DNA of 64,000 bases from Arenicola marina (GCA_964019135.1 OZ025248.1:76204119-76268118), one strand, 5' to 3'. Numbered from the stretch's first letter, positions 35,841 to 47,290 are shown. The notes: generated from the sequence alone by a model not told the origin. Translations and numbers: made by a program.

Positions 35841-38160
35841 CAGAGTCAGTGACATCGGCAATATTGCTTGGTATCGAATATCAGTAGATTAAGCTTGGAA
35901 AATGATCAACACTGACCCATTCCAGGATGTGTCATCATGTCCACGCAGGCACCGGCCGCTGCAGTCGTCCTCGTTCCCGGTCAGGACAGGATCTGGAACA
36001 AGGAAAACTAAACACACATAAATGGTGGGTGCACCAAATACATTACCTGGGCAACTGGCGTGACGTCTTGTCCTTTCCGGGTCGTCCTTTCCCCTTGGGT
36101 CGTCGGGATCTGAGCGTAAAAAAGGCAAAGATTAGTTGAAGGGAGTGGATTGCTGCGCATATAGGCAAAAAGCAATGGATATTTAGCCTCATTGGCATAG
36201 ATTCATTACATATTACAACTGAGTACACTCCAGAGTCAGTGACATCGGCAATATTGCTTGGTTTCGAATATCAGTAGATTAAGCTTGGAAAGTGACCAAC
36301 ACTCACCCATTCCAGGATGTGTCGCCATGTCCACGCAGGCACCGGCGGCTGCAGTCGTCCTCGTTACCGGTCAGGACAGGATCTGGAACAAGGGAAACTA
36401 AACACACATAGAATGGTGGGTGCACCCAATACATTACCTGGGCAACTGGCGTGACGTCTTTTTCCTATCCGGGTCGTCTTTTCTCCTTGGGTCGTCGGGA
36501 TCTGAGCGTAAAAAAGCAAAGATTAGTTTAAGGGAATGGATTGCTGCGCATATAGGCAAAAAGCAATGAATATTTAGCCTCATTGGCACAGATTAATTAC
36601 ATATTACAACTGAGTATACTCCAGAGTTAGCCCCGAAGGACCCAGGAGTCTCAGGCTCCTCCCCAGGGTCCCGAAACATCCCATTGACACTGCCGCCAAA
36701 ATAAAACAGATTATTAAAAATAAATAAATTTAAATTACTTTCTGGGAGTATCATGCGTATATCTTAATAGTTCCTTATTCTATGCAACTTAATCTGTTAC
36801 TTAACCTTTTAGTTGACGTCTTTACTCGTATTATAAAGGTATCCGAGGCGATTTAGTCCGCTGCTTCAACTTTCACGCTGTGCGCAATGATAAACAAATA
36901 TGGCGGTTAGCTCATGTGCGAATGTACTTGAAGTGGCGCCATCTGGCGGTGAATGTTAGCGCCATATATTGCGTATACGCGCCTCGGTGCTCATTTCCTT
37001 TGAATGCTCATTCGATACGGCATGGTGAGCAAACATTAATACGCTTGAAAATAACACCAAAAATACCGATTGCTTCACAACATAAGAAAGGAATGAGCAC
37101 CGAGGCGTGTATGCGCAATATAGCGCTAACATTCACCGCCAGATGGCGCCAGTTCAAGTACATTCGCACATGAGCTAACCGCCATATTTGTTTATCATTG
37201 CGCACAGCGTGAAAGTTGAAGCAGCAGACTAAATCGCCTCGGATACCTTTATAATATGAGTAAAGAGGTCAACTAAAAGGTTAGGTAATAGATTAAGTTT
37301 GCATAGAATAAAGAAATATTAAGATATACGCATGATACTCCCAGAAAGTAATTTAAATTTATTTATTTTTAATAATCTGTTTGATTTTGGCGGCAGCGTC
37401 AATGCGCTGCTTCGGGACCCTAGGGAGGAGCCTGTGACTCCTGGGTCTCTCGGGGCTAACTCCAGAGTCAGTGACATCGGCAATATTGCTTGGTTTCGAA
37501 TATCAGTAGATTAAGCTTGGAAAGTGACCAACACTCACCCATTCCATGATGTGTTGCCATGTCCACGCAGGCACTGGCGGCTGCAGTCGTCCTCGTTCCC
37601 GGTCAGGACAGGATCTGGAACCAGGGAAACTAAACACACATAAATGGTGGGTGCACCAAATACATTACCTGTGCAACTGGCGTGACGTCTTGTCCTATCC
37701 GGGTCGTCCTTTCTCCTTGGGTTGTGGGGATATGAGCGTAAAAAGGCAAAGATCAGTTGAAGGGAGTGGATTGCTGCACATATAGGCAAAAAGCAATGGA
37801 TATTTAGCCTCATTGGCATAGATTCATTACATATTACAACTGAGTACACTCCAGACTCAGTGACATCGGCAATATTGCTTGGTTTCGAATATCAGTAGAT
37901 TAAAAGCTTGGAAAGTGACCAACACTCACCCATTCCAGGATGTGTCGCCATGGCCACGCAGGCACCGGCGGCTGCAGTCGTCCTCGTTACCGGTCAGGAC
38001 AGGATCTGGAACAAGGGAAACTAAACATACATAAATGGTGGGTGCACCAAATACATTACCTGGCCAACTGGCGTGACGTCTTGTCCTATCCGGGTCGTCC
38101 TTTCTCATTGGGTCGTCGGGATCTGAACGTAAAAAAAGCAAAGATTAGTTTTGGGGAATG
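35841..38160 (-). repeat. Four tandem ~390-bp units, each with a two-exon-like cassette
   Basis: Units start near 35841, 36228, 37460 and 37851 with CTCCAGAGTCAGTGACATCG (CAGACTCAG in the last). The second unit is followed by the MITE at 36627-37459. Each unit contains, on the minus strand, exon-like segment A (63 nt) and B (76 nt) separated by an intron-like gap of ~54 bp. Details are in the candidate-gene entry. Confidence 0.92.
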
Positions 38161-39912
38161 GATTGCTGCTCAAATGAGTGGTGCCGGTGAGTGGTGCCGG
38201 TGAGTGGTGCCGGTGAGTGTTGCCGGTGAGTGTTGCCGGTGAGTGGTGCAGGTGAGTGGTGCAGGTGAGTGGTGCCGCTGAGTGGTGCCGCTGAGTGGTG
38301 CCGGTGAGTGGTGCCGGTGAGTGGTGCCGGTGAGTGGTGCCGGTGAGTGGTGCCGGTGAGTGGTGCCGGTGAGTGGTGCCGGTGAGTGGTGCCGGTTAGT
38401 AGTGCCAGTGAATGGTGCCAGTGAGTGGTGCCAGTGAGTGGTGCCAATGAGTGGTGCCAGTGAGTGGTGCCAATGAGTGGTGCCAGTGAGTGGTGCCAGT
38501 GAGTGGTGCCAGTGAGTGGTGCAAGTGAGTGGTGCCAGTGAGTGGTGCCGGTGAGTGGTGTCGGTGAGTGGTGCCGGTGAGTGGTGTCGGTGAGTGGTGC
38601 CGGTGAGTGGTGCCGGTGAGTGGTGCCGGTGAGTGGTGCCGGTGAGTGGTGCCAGTGAGTGGTGCCAATGAATGGTGCCAGTGAGTGGTGCCAATGAGTG
38701 GTGCCGGTGAGTGGTGCCGGTGAGTGTTGCCGGTGAGTGGTGCCGGTGAGTGGTGCCGGTGAGTGGTGCCGGGGAGTGGTTCCGGTGAGTGGTGCCGCTG
38801 AGTGGTGCCGGTGAGTGGTGCCGGTGAGTGGTGCCGGTGAGTGGTGCCGGTGAGTGGTGCCGGTGAGTGGTGCCGGTGAGTGGTGCCGGTGAGTGGTGCC
38901 GGTGAGTGGTGCGGGTGAGTGGTGCCGGTGAGTGGTGCCGGTGAGTGGTGCCGGTTAGTGGTGCCGGTGAGTGGTGCCGGTGAGTGGTGCCGGTGAGTGG
39001 TGCCGGTGAGTGGTGCGGGTGAGTGGTGCCGGCGAGTGGTGCCGCTGAGTGGTGCCGCTGAGTGGTGCCGCTGAGTGGTGCCGCTGAGTGGTGCCGGTGA
39101 GTGGTGCCGGTGAGTGGTGCCAGTGAGTGGTGCCGGTGAGTGGTGCCGGTGAGTGGTGCCGGTGAGTGGTGCCGGTGAGTGGTGCCGGTGAGTGGTGCCG
39201 GTGAGTGGTGCGGGTGAGTGGTGCCGGCGAGTGGTGCCACTGAGTGGTGCCGCTGAGTGGTGCCGCTGAGTGGTGCCGATGAGTGGTGCCGGTGAGTGGT
39301 GCCGGTGAGTGGTGCCGGTTAGTGGTGCCGGTGAGTGGTGCCGGTGAGTGGTGCCGGTGAGTGGTGCCGGTTAGTGGTGCCGCTGAGTGGTGCCGCTGAG
39401 TGGTGCCGCTGAGTGGTGCCGGTGAGTGGTGCCGGTGAGTGGTGCCGGTGAGTGGTGCCGGTGAGTGGTTCCGGTGAGTGGTGCCGGTGAGTGGTGCCAG
39501 TGAGTGGTGCCGGTGAGTGGTGCCGGTGAGTGGTGCCGGTGAGTGGTGCCGGTGAGTGGTGCCGGTGAGTGGTGCCAGTGAATGGTGCCAGTGAGTGGTG
39601 CCAGTGAGTGGTGCCAATGAGTGGTGCCAGTGAGTGGTGCCAGTGAGTGGTGCCTGTGAGTGGTGCCAGTGAATGGTGCCAGTGAGTGATGCAAGTGAGT
39701 GGTGCCGGTGAGTGGTGCCAGTGAGTGGTGCCAGTGAGTGGTGCCAGTGAGTGGTGCCGGTGAGTGGTGCCGGTGAGTGGTGCCGGTGAGTGGTGCCGGT
39801 GAGTGGTGCCGGTGAGTGGTGCCAGTGAGAGTTAGAGTGAGACTTCCCTGTACGTCCTTCCACCTCCAGGTTGCGACCTCTCCGGCCCTATGTCTGCTAT
39901 GATCGTGAACAT
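35917..39912 (-). CDS. Candidate spliced gene with tandemly repeated exon pairs (unrecognised)
   Basis: I do not recognise the product. Segment A lies at 36109-36047, 36501-36438, 37731-37669 and 38122-38060. Segment B lies at 35992-35917, 36382-36307, 37614-37539 and 38005-37930. A is preceded by CGCTCAG or CGTTCAG and ends CCCAG|GTAATG; B follows CTTGTTCCAG and ends GAATGG|GTGAGT (GTCAGT in copy 1). A and B join in one open frame: DPDDPRRKDDPDRTRRHASC then PDPVLTGNEDDCSRRCLRG and HGDTSWNG, acidic/basic with three Cys. Copy 2 A has one extra base and copy 3 A has lost its AG, so only copies 1 and 4 are intact. A+B is 139 nt, so chaining pairs would shift frame. A further exon-like start (TATTCCAG|ATG) is at 39912. 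This may be real exons or decayed duplicates. Confidence 0.4.
36627..37459. mobile_element. hAT-type fold-back MITE, 833 bp, with 8-bp target duplication
   Basis: Termini are TTAGCCCCGA and TCGGGGCTAA; arms of ~375 bp are near-perfect inverse copies separated by a loop of ~90 bp. CTCCAGAG flanks both sides (36619-36626 and 37460-37467). That 8-bp duplication has T at position 2 and A at position 7, as hAT targets do. The near-identical open frames read on both strands (for example 36880-37173) are two readings of one palindrome. No transposase. Confidence 0.92.
38164..39832. repeat. 13-bp minisatellite, about 128 copies
   Basis: Unit GAGTGGTGCCGGT with frequent variants GCCAGT, GCCGCT and GCCAAT, which occur in local clusters. 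Plus-strand units contain GGTGAGT, the ideal 5' splice donor core. Three units make 39 bp, so 13-residue frames (HHSPAPLTGTTHR) stay open on the minus strand; not considered coding. Confidence 0.96.
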
Positions 39913-40075
39913 CTGGAATATAAAAAACAATAATAACCATGGATTCAATAAAATATACTGATAAAAACAATTTCTAGTCAGGAGAAAAATGGATATCTTT
40001 AGTACACTGGAAGCGTTGTGTTAATGCTAATATGAATCTGTAGTTATATCCAACCTCAAAGGCACCAGATCACGG
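39833..40075. other. Unique DNA between minisatellite and repeat family A
   Basis: Contains the exon-like start at 39912 (minus strand). Otherwise nothing recognised. Confidence 0.5.
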
Positions 40076-40079
40076 TTAG

Positions 40080-40960
40080 GTGAGGGGGGGAGGGGGACAT
40101 ATGGTCATGCACTGAATATAGCTACGACCAACTATCCCCTTACCTTAGCATTAGATCACCGATCTAGGTATGTTAAAATAATTAAGCGACATTGGGAGGA
40201 GGGACATGATGTCACGGGTTAAAAACAACCATGACCAAGTCTCCTCTTAGCTTAGCATGGGATTACCGATCCACGTGGTTTAAAGGACCTTGGGAGGGTG
40301 GGGCGGGGGGGGGGGCATGCTGTCGCGAGTTAAATACAGCCGTGACCAAGTTCCCTCTTAGCTTAGCATGGAATTAACGATCCACGTGGTTTAAAGGACA
40401 TTGGGAAGCGGGGATATGTTGTCATGGGATGAATATAGCTATGACCAGGGTGTCCCATTAGCTCAGCTTCGGATTACCGATCCAGGTGGGTTAAGGGACA
40501 TGGGGAGAGAGGGACACATTGCCATGGCTGTATTTAAACCGTGACAGCATGCCCCCCCCCCCTCTCCAAGTCCCTTAAGCCACGTGGATCGGCAATCGGA
40601 GGCTAAGCTAAGGAGACACCTCTTCCTAGCTATATGCAGCTTATGAAAATGTGTGCCCCCCCCCCTCGCCAATGTGTGCCCCCCCCCCCTCGCCATGTCC
40701 CTTAACCCACCTAAATCGTTGATTCCGTGCTAAGCTAAGGTGACCCCTGGTCATAGCTATATTCAGCCCATGACAACATGCCCCCCCCCCATCCACCTCC
40801 CAATGTCCCTTAAACCACGTGGATCGGTAATTCCATGCTAAGCTAAGATGACACTTGGTCATAGCTATATTCAGCCCATGACAATTTGTCCCCCCATAAA
40901 TAGTGCCCTCCACCGCGTATGCCCGAACTGGAGGGGGACACGCTCTCATGACACCGGACA
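40080..40960. repeat. Repeat family A: ~120-bp units in head-to-head arrangement
   Basis: Plus-oriented units (about 40120-40530) carry TTAGCTTAGCATGG, ACCGATCCACGTGG and TTAAAGGACATTGGG, then a G-run. From about 40550 to 40900 the same unit runs in reverse (CCACGTGGATCGG and GCTAAGCTAAGG). The centre of symmetry is near 40545. The same family returns at 47090-47290 and 49680-50105. C- and G-runs of 8-12 bases mark each unit junction. Confidence 0.88.
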
Positions 40961-41284
40961 AACTTTCACCGACGCGGCGACAATTTAAGCGGCCTACATA
41001 TATGCAAAAGGGAACGATAGACCCCCACCCATTGTGCCTGTAAGATCATCCCGGGTGTATAGTCGGCTTCGAAGAGAGATATTTGGCTATGTTGCATGAA
41101 ATTAGCGAGTCGTGAAAAAATAGAGCCAGCCCGACTCGCTTTTTTCACGCAGTTTTTTTTTTCGGACTCGGCTTTTTAACGGCGACAAACGGTTGGGTAA
41201 ACCATGCCGCCGACAAACACTGTCCTAGTGCAGTTGCAAAGAAATTTGTCTACAGTACAAACCTTAGCTGGGCAAATATGGAAA

Positions 41285-41560
41285 TGTCCAACTTTGCCTA
41301 GGGCACAGGGCTCTTAGTGGGGTGGGAATGGATGGGGGAGAGCGGTAATAACCATTGTTATGTGTCCCTTTTTCTGACGGGTTCTGCTGCCCCCCCCTCC
41401 CCCCCCCCCCGGCACAGGGTCTTAGTGGGGTGGGGATGGATGGGGGAGAGTGGTAATAACCATTTTTATATGTCCCTTTTTCTGACAGGTTCTGCCGCCC
41501 CCCCCGCCCACCACCCCCCGGCCACCCGCCAACGAGTCTACTTTGCTTAGTGGCACAGCT
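41285..41560 (+). repeat. Two ~110-bp direct repeats
   Basis: GCACAGGG(C)TCTTAGTGGGGTGGG, GGTAATAACCATT and TGTCCCTTTTTCTGAC occur in the same order twice, ending in C-rich runs. No gene. Confidence 0.85.
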
Positions 41561-41799
41561 AGGAAGCTAATTCGGTTGGGGGAGCTGATCTGTCCCTTTA
41601 TCAAATAGTTGGGTACCCCCGCCCGCCCGCTCTTACCCCCACCCCCGCCATCGACCCTCGAAGCCCTTGCGAAGCGAGCGAGTGTACATGGTGCGAGAAG
41701 CGTGCATTTAGGCAGTGGCAGAGGCGTGACAGAGGCGACAGAAAGCCTGGGACTTGTCAATCCATCGCTGTGCTCTATTTCTCCACGAACTTCCCCCTA

Positions 41800-43235
41800 C
41801 ACAGTGTAGTGGTCTCGCCCGGGACTTTCACGCTCACTCGTCGTGAAGAAGGCGAGTTCAACTCCCTCTCTACAGTGCAGGGGTCTCGCATATGTCACGG
41901 CTTGCTTGCCGTGAAAACCCCGGGACACCCTACCCAATGACTGTGCTCCATTTCTCCACGCTCGCCCCCCCGTTGTAAATGCGAGTCCGTGCTCTCTCTA
42001 TACCACATAGTGCAGCGGTCTCGCTTATTTCACGGCTTGCCTGCCGTGAAAAGCCCGAGACACCCTACCCAATGACTGTGCTCCATTTCTCCACGCTCGC
42101 CCCCCCCCCGTTGTAAATACGAGTCCGTGCTCTCTCTATACCACATAGTGCAGCGGTCTCGCTTATTTCACGGCTTGCCTGCCGTGAAAAGCCCGAGACA
42201 TCCTACCCAATGACTGTGCTCTATTTCTCCACGCTCGCCCCCCGTTGTAAATGCGAGTCCGTGCTTTCTCTATACCACACAGTGCAGCGGTCTCGCTTAT
42301 TTCACGGCTTGTCTGCCGTGAAAACCCCGGGACACCCTACCTAATGATTGTGCTCTATTTCTCCACACTCGCCCCCCGTTGTAAATGCGAGTCCGTGCTC
42401 TCTCTATACCAAATAGTGCAGCGGCCTCGCATATTCCACGGCTTGCCTGCCGTGAAGACCCAGGGACACTTCATCGCATGGCTGTGCCCTATATCTCCAC
42501 GCACGTTCACCGTGGAAAATTAGGGTCCATCTCTCTATACTACATGATGCATTGGTCTCGCATATGTCACGGCTTGCTTGCGTGAAGAACCCGGGACACC
42601 TCATCGCATGGCTGTGCCCTATTTCTCCACGCACGTTCACCGTGGAGAATTAGGTTCTCCATAATTCATGATGCATTGGTCTCGCATATTTCACGGCTTG
42701 CTTGCGTGAAAAGCCCGGGACACCTCATCGCATGGCTGTGTCCTATTTCTCCACGCACGTTCACCGTGGAGAATTAGGTTCTCTATAATTCATGATGCAT
42801 TGGTCTCGCATATTTCACGGTTTGCTTGCGTGAAAAGCCCGGGACATCTCATCGCATGGCTGTGCCCTATTTCTCCACGCACGTACACCGTGGAGAATTA
42901 GGTTCTCTATACTACATGATGCATTGGTCTCGCATATTTCACGGCTTGCTTGCGTGACAAGCCCGGGACACCTCATCGCATGGCTGTGCCCTATTTCTCC
43001 ACGCACGTTCACCGTGGAGAATTAGGTTCTCTATACTACATGATGCATTGGTCTCGCATATTTCACGGCTTGGTTGCGTGAAAAGCCCGGGACACCTCAT
43101 CGCATGGCTGTGCTCTACTTCTCCACGCACGTTCACCGTGGAGAATTAGGGTACATCTCTCTATACTACATGATGCATCTAAATGACTGCCCTATTTCTC
43201 CACGCTCGCCCCCGTTGTAAATGCGAGTCCTATGG
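41800..43235 (+). repeat. Repeat family B, ~124-bp units, plus orientation
   Basis: About eleven units with TCTCGCATATTTCACGG, GCTTGC, GGGACACC, CATCGCATGGCTGTG, TTTCTCCACGC and a spacer ATACTACATGATGCATTGG. Each unit holds two short dyads: CACGGCTTGC..GCGTGAA and TCTCCACG..CGTGGAGA. 41800-42420 is a diverged subfamily. The inverse array is at 45380-47070. Confidence 0.92.
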
Positions 43236-43254
43236 CAAGCCAAATTGGAATTTA

Positions 43255-43690
43255 ATAGAGTATTTGCACATATGTTAGACTATTTGCTCATATGTCCAAA
43301 TGAATTATGCATGTGTAATTCAATTGTACATATGTCCAAATGAATTTAACATATGTTCAATTCAATTAAAGATATTTTTAAAGACCCCTATTTAGACATA
43401 TGTCCTAATGAATTGTACATATGTGCTAATGAATTGTACATATGTGCGAATGAATTGTACATATATGCTAATGAATTGTACATATGTGCTAATGAATTGT
43501 ACATATGTGCAATTCATTTGGACATATGTGCAATACATTTGGACATGTGCAATTCATTTGGACTCATGTGCAAATCATTTGCACATGATTTGCACATATG
43601 TCCCAATGAATTGCACATATGTCCAATTCCAAATTAATGTTCTCATTTATTCCAATTAATGATATAATTATTCCCATTAATGATATCATT
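43255..43690. repeat. AT-rich 21-bp CATATGTG repeats (left of core)
   Basis: Unit of about 21 bp, GAATTGTACATATGTGCTAAT and variants, preceded by GGCAAGCC and ending in ATTAATGATAT words. Orientation-inverted relatives lie at 44425-44700. Confidence 0.88.
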
Positions 43691-43694
43691 AATT

Positions 43695-44420
43695 CAAATT
43701 CATCAGGTCCCTAGCCGCGGCCATCAGGTCCCCTAGCCGCGGCCATCAGGCCACCTAGACGCGGCCATCTGGTCCATAGCCGCGGCCATTAGGCTCCCTA
43801 GCCGCGGCCATTAGGTCCCTAGCCGCGGCCATAGCCCCGGCCCTCAGGTCCCAAGCCGAGGCCATCAGGCCCCCTAGCCGCGGCCCTTAGGCCTCCTAGC
43901 CCCGGTGATCAGGCCCCTAGCCCCGGCCATCAGGTCCCTAGCCGCGGCCATCAGGTCCCCTAGCCGCGGCCATCAGGCCACCTAGACGCGGCCATCAGGT
44001 CCATAGCCGCGGCCATCAGGTCCCTAGCCGCGGCCATAGCCCCGGCCATCAGGTTCCAAGCCGAGGCCATCAGGCCCCCGAGCCGCGGCCATCAGGCCCC
44101 CTAGCCCCGGCCATTAGGTCCCTAGCCGCGGCCATCAGGCCCCCTACCCCCATCTTTGAGGCCCCCTAGTCCCGGTCATCAGGCCCCCTAGACGCGGCCA
44201 TCAGGTTTATAGCCGCGGCCATCAGGTCCCTAGCCGCGGCCATCAGGCCCCCGAGCCGCGGCCATCAGGCCCCCTAGCCCCGGCCATTAGGTCCCTAGCC
44301 GCGGCCATCAGGCCCCCTACCCCCTTCTCTGAGGCCCCTAGTCCCGGTCATCAGGTCCCTGGCCGCGGCCATCAGGTCCCTAGCCGCGGCCCTCAGGCCC
44401 AATAGCACCGGCCAACAGGT
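43695..44420. repeat. GC-rich ~21-bp repeat with CCGCGG, core of the palindrome
   Basis: About 34 copies of TCAGGTCCCTAGCCGCGGCC with variants (AGCCCCGG, AGACGCGG). It is sharply bounded by AT-rich CATATG repeats on both sides. Longer sub-blocks are themselves duplicated: the order at 43700-43870 recurs at 43935-44075. Confidence 0.92.
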
Positions 44421-44424
44421 CAAC

Positions 44425-44700
44425 ATTTGAACATATTATTATGTGCAAATGATTTGGACATATGTGCAAATGATTGACCATATGTGCAAATGATTTGGAC
44501 ATATGTGCAAATGATTTGGACATATGTGCAAATGATTTGGACATATGTGCAAATGATTTGGACATATGTGCAATTGAATTAAACATATATACTAATTATT
44601 TGAACATATGTGCATGTGCAAATATTTGAACATATGTGCATGTGCAAGTATTTGAACATACGTGCAAATTATTTGCACATTTGTACAATTCATTATTTTA
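44425..44700. repeat. AT-rich 21-bp CATATGTG repeats (right of core)
   Basis: Unit GATTTGGACATATGTGCAAAT, about ten copies, ending at TTTGGCTTGCCATA, the inverse of TATGGCAAGCCAAA at 43228. Confidence 0.88.
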
Positions 44701-44704
44701 CTTT

Positions 44705-45375
44705 GGCTTGCCATACGCTTTCCGTGCTTGGTGAGCAAACACTAACATTGAGTAGTAAAAAATCACTTTCTAACCACCCCGGGCTCCCCCCCCCCCCCCC
44801 CCCAACCCCCTCCTTCTCATGCGCTATGCCACCCCCACACCTATCCACAGTCTCCCCTCTTGGGCCCAACGTCATAACATCACACGCCACATGCCGAGTT
44901 TCAGGACTGGGTCATATGAGCCCCTTTGATCTTGGCCCAATGAGTTCAAAAACAACTCACTGCCCGTCTTTCCTGTCAATCATATTTCTCATGGACAAAG
45001 GGCGAGTCTAATTCTGCCGAGAAAGGCAGAGTATGGTTGTCATACGTTAAAACTTGTATAATTTACTGATGAAATGTGCCTAATTTATTAGCACTGTGCA
45101 TTCAGGTACTAGAAGTTTAATTGATATCTCTGAAACATTGCAAAGGAAAGGAGAATTATCTTAAGATAAGTTGACATGTTACGTCTTCACGGACGCCGCC
45201 ACCCCTACCGATACTGGGTAGGGGTAGTAACAATGGGACAACCCGGCGAGTGACTAAACGCGTAAGAATATCGCGTAACCAACCATTTTGCCTAATTAGG
45301 CCAGGTCATGCTCTGACCTATATTTCCAATTTGGATAATCCAATTTGTGCAATTTAAATGCTGGGTCTCGTAGTA
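44705..45375. other. Unique DNA inside the compound palindrome
   Basis: Contains a C-run near 44790. No gene or mirrored partner recognised. Confidence 0.5.
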
Positions 45376-45379
45376 GACT

Positions 45380-47075
45380 GGCTGCACTGCGTAATATTGA
45401 GAGAACCGTGCTTGCGTCCACCACGGGCACAGCCATGCGATGAACTGTCTCGGCCTTTTCACGGCAACCTAGCCATGAAATATGCGAGACCAATGCATCA
45501 TGTAGTATAGAGAGATGGACCCTAATTCTCTACGGTGAACGTGCGTGGAGAAATAGGGCACAGCCATGCGATGAGCTGTCCCGGCCTTTTCACGGCAACC
45601 TAGCCGTGAAATATGCGAGCATGAATTCATCATGTGGTATAAAGAGATGGAACCTAATTCTCCACGGTGACCGGGCGTGGAGAAATAGGGCACAGCCATG
45701 TGATGATGTGTCCCGGGCTTTTTACGCAACCAAGCCGTGAAATATGCGAGACCAATGCATCATGTAGTATAGAGAACCTAATTCTCCACGGTGACCGGGC
45801 GTGGAGAAATAGGGCACAGCCATGCGATGAGGTGTCCCGGGCTTTTCACGCAACCAAGCCGTGAAATATGCGAGACCAATGCATCATGTAGTATAGAGAA
45901 CCTAATTCTCCACGGTGAACGTGCGTGGAGAAATAGGGCACAGCCATGCGATGAGGTGTCCCGGGCTTTTCACGCAAGCAAGCCGTGAAATATGCGAGAC
46001 CAATGCATCATGTAGTATAGAGAACCTAATTCTCCACGGTGACCGGGCGTGGAGAAATAGGGCACAGCCATGCGATGAGGTGTCCCGGGCTTTTCACGCA
46101 AGCAAGCCGTGAAATATGCGAGACCAATGCATCATGTAGTATAGAGAACCTAATTCTCCACGGTGACCGGGCGTGGAGAAATAGGGCACAGCCATGCGAT
46201 GAGGTGTCCCGGGCTTTTCACGCAAGCAAGCCGTGAAATATGCGAGACCAATGCATCATGTAGTATAGAGAACCTAATTCTCCACGGTGACCGGGCGTGG
46301 AGAAATAGGGCACAGCCATGCGATGAGGTGTCCCGGGCTTTTCACGCAAGCAAGTCGTGAAATATGCGAGACCAATGCATCATGTAGTATAGAGAACCTA
46401 ATTCTCCACGGTGAACGTGCGTGGAGAAATAGGGCACAGCCATGCGATGAGGTGTCCCGGGCTTTTCACGCAAGCAAGCCGTGAAATATGCGAGACCAAT
46501 GCATCATGTAGTATAGAGAACCTAATTCTCCACGGTGAACATGCGTGGAGAAATAGGGCACAGCCATGCGATGAGATGTCCCTGGCTTTTCACGCAACGA
46601 AGCCGTGAAATATGCGAGACCAATGCATCATGTAGTATAGAGAACCTAATTCTCCACGGTGAACGTGCGTGGAGAAATAGGGCACAGCCATGCGATGAGG
46701 TGTCCCGGGCTTATCACGCAAGTAAGCCGTGAAATATGCGAGAGTGTGGTACAGAGATAGCACGGACTCGCATTTACAACGGGGGGCGAGCGTGGAGGAA
46801 TAGAGCACAGTCATTGGGTAGGGTGTCCCGGTTTTCCTGACAGGCAAGCCGTGAAATATGCGAGACCACTGCACTATATGGTACAGAGAGAGAACGGACT
46901 CGCCTTTACAACGGGGGGCGAGCGTGGAGAAATGGAGCACAGTCAGTGGGTATAGGGTGTCTCGGGCTTTTCACGGCAAGCAAGCCCGTAAAATATGCGA
47001 GACCATTCACTGTGTACTGAGAGGGAGCAGGACTCGCCTTCTCCACGGGGAGCGAGCGTGAAAAAATAAAGCACA
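45380..47075 (-). repeat. Repeat family B, ~124-bp units, minus orientation
   Basis: About thirteen units, inverse of those at 41800-43235. The most regular ones (45667-46740) are spaced exactly 124 bp, producing a recurring 65-codon open frame that is an artefact. Diverged units continue to 47070. Confidence 0.93.
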
Positions 47076-47079
47076 GCCA

Positions 47080-47290
47080 TGTGGTGGGCTCTACCGATCC
47101 ATGTGGGTTAAGGGACCTGGGGGGTGGGGCCGGGGGGGGGGGGAGAGGATCAAGATAGCCATGACCAAATTTCCCCCATTGCTTAGCATGAGAGACAGCG
47201 TGAGCGACAGGATCATCGCCATATTCAGTCTATGACAATCTGTCCCCCCCCCATCCCCATGTCCCTAAACCCACGTGGATATCATGTACA
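47080..47290. repeat. Repeat family A, second locus (inverted pair)
   Basis: One plus-oriented unit (ACCGATCCATGTGGGTTAAGG) and one minus-oriented unit (CCTAAACCCACGTGG) around a short loop. Confidence 0.85.

Noticed and set aside
36880..37205. Open frames MRNDKQIWRLAHVRM on both strands
   Set aside because: Same sequence read from the two arms of a palindromic MITE.
38170..39970. Mucin-like HHSPAPLTGTT repeat protein on the minus strand
   Set aside because: Open because the 13-bp unit has no stop; no start or splice support beyond the uncertain acceptor at 39912.
45667..46732. Series of 65-codon frames at 124-bp steps
   Set aside because: Direct product of the family B period.
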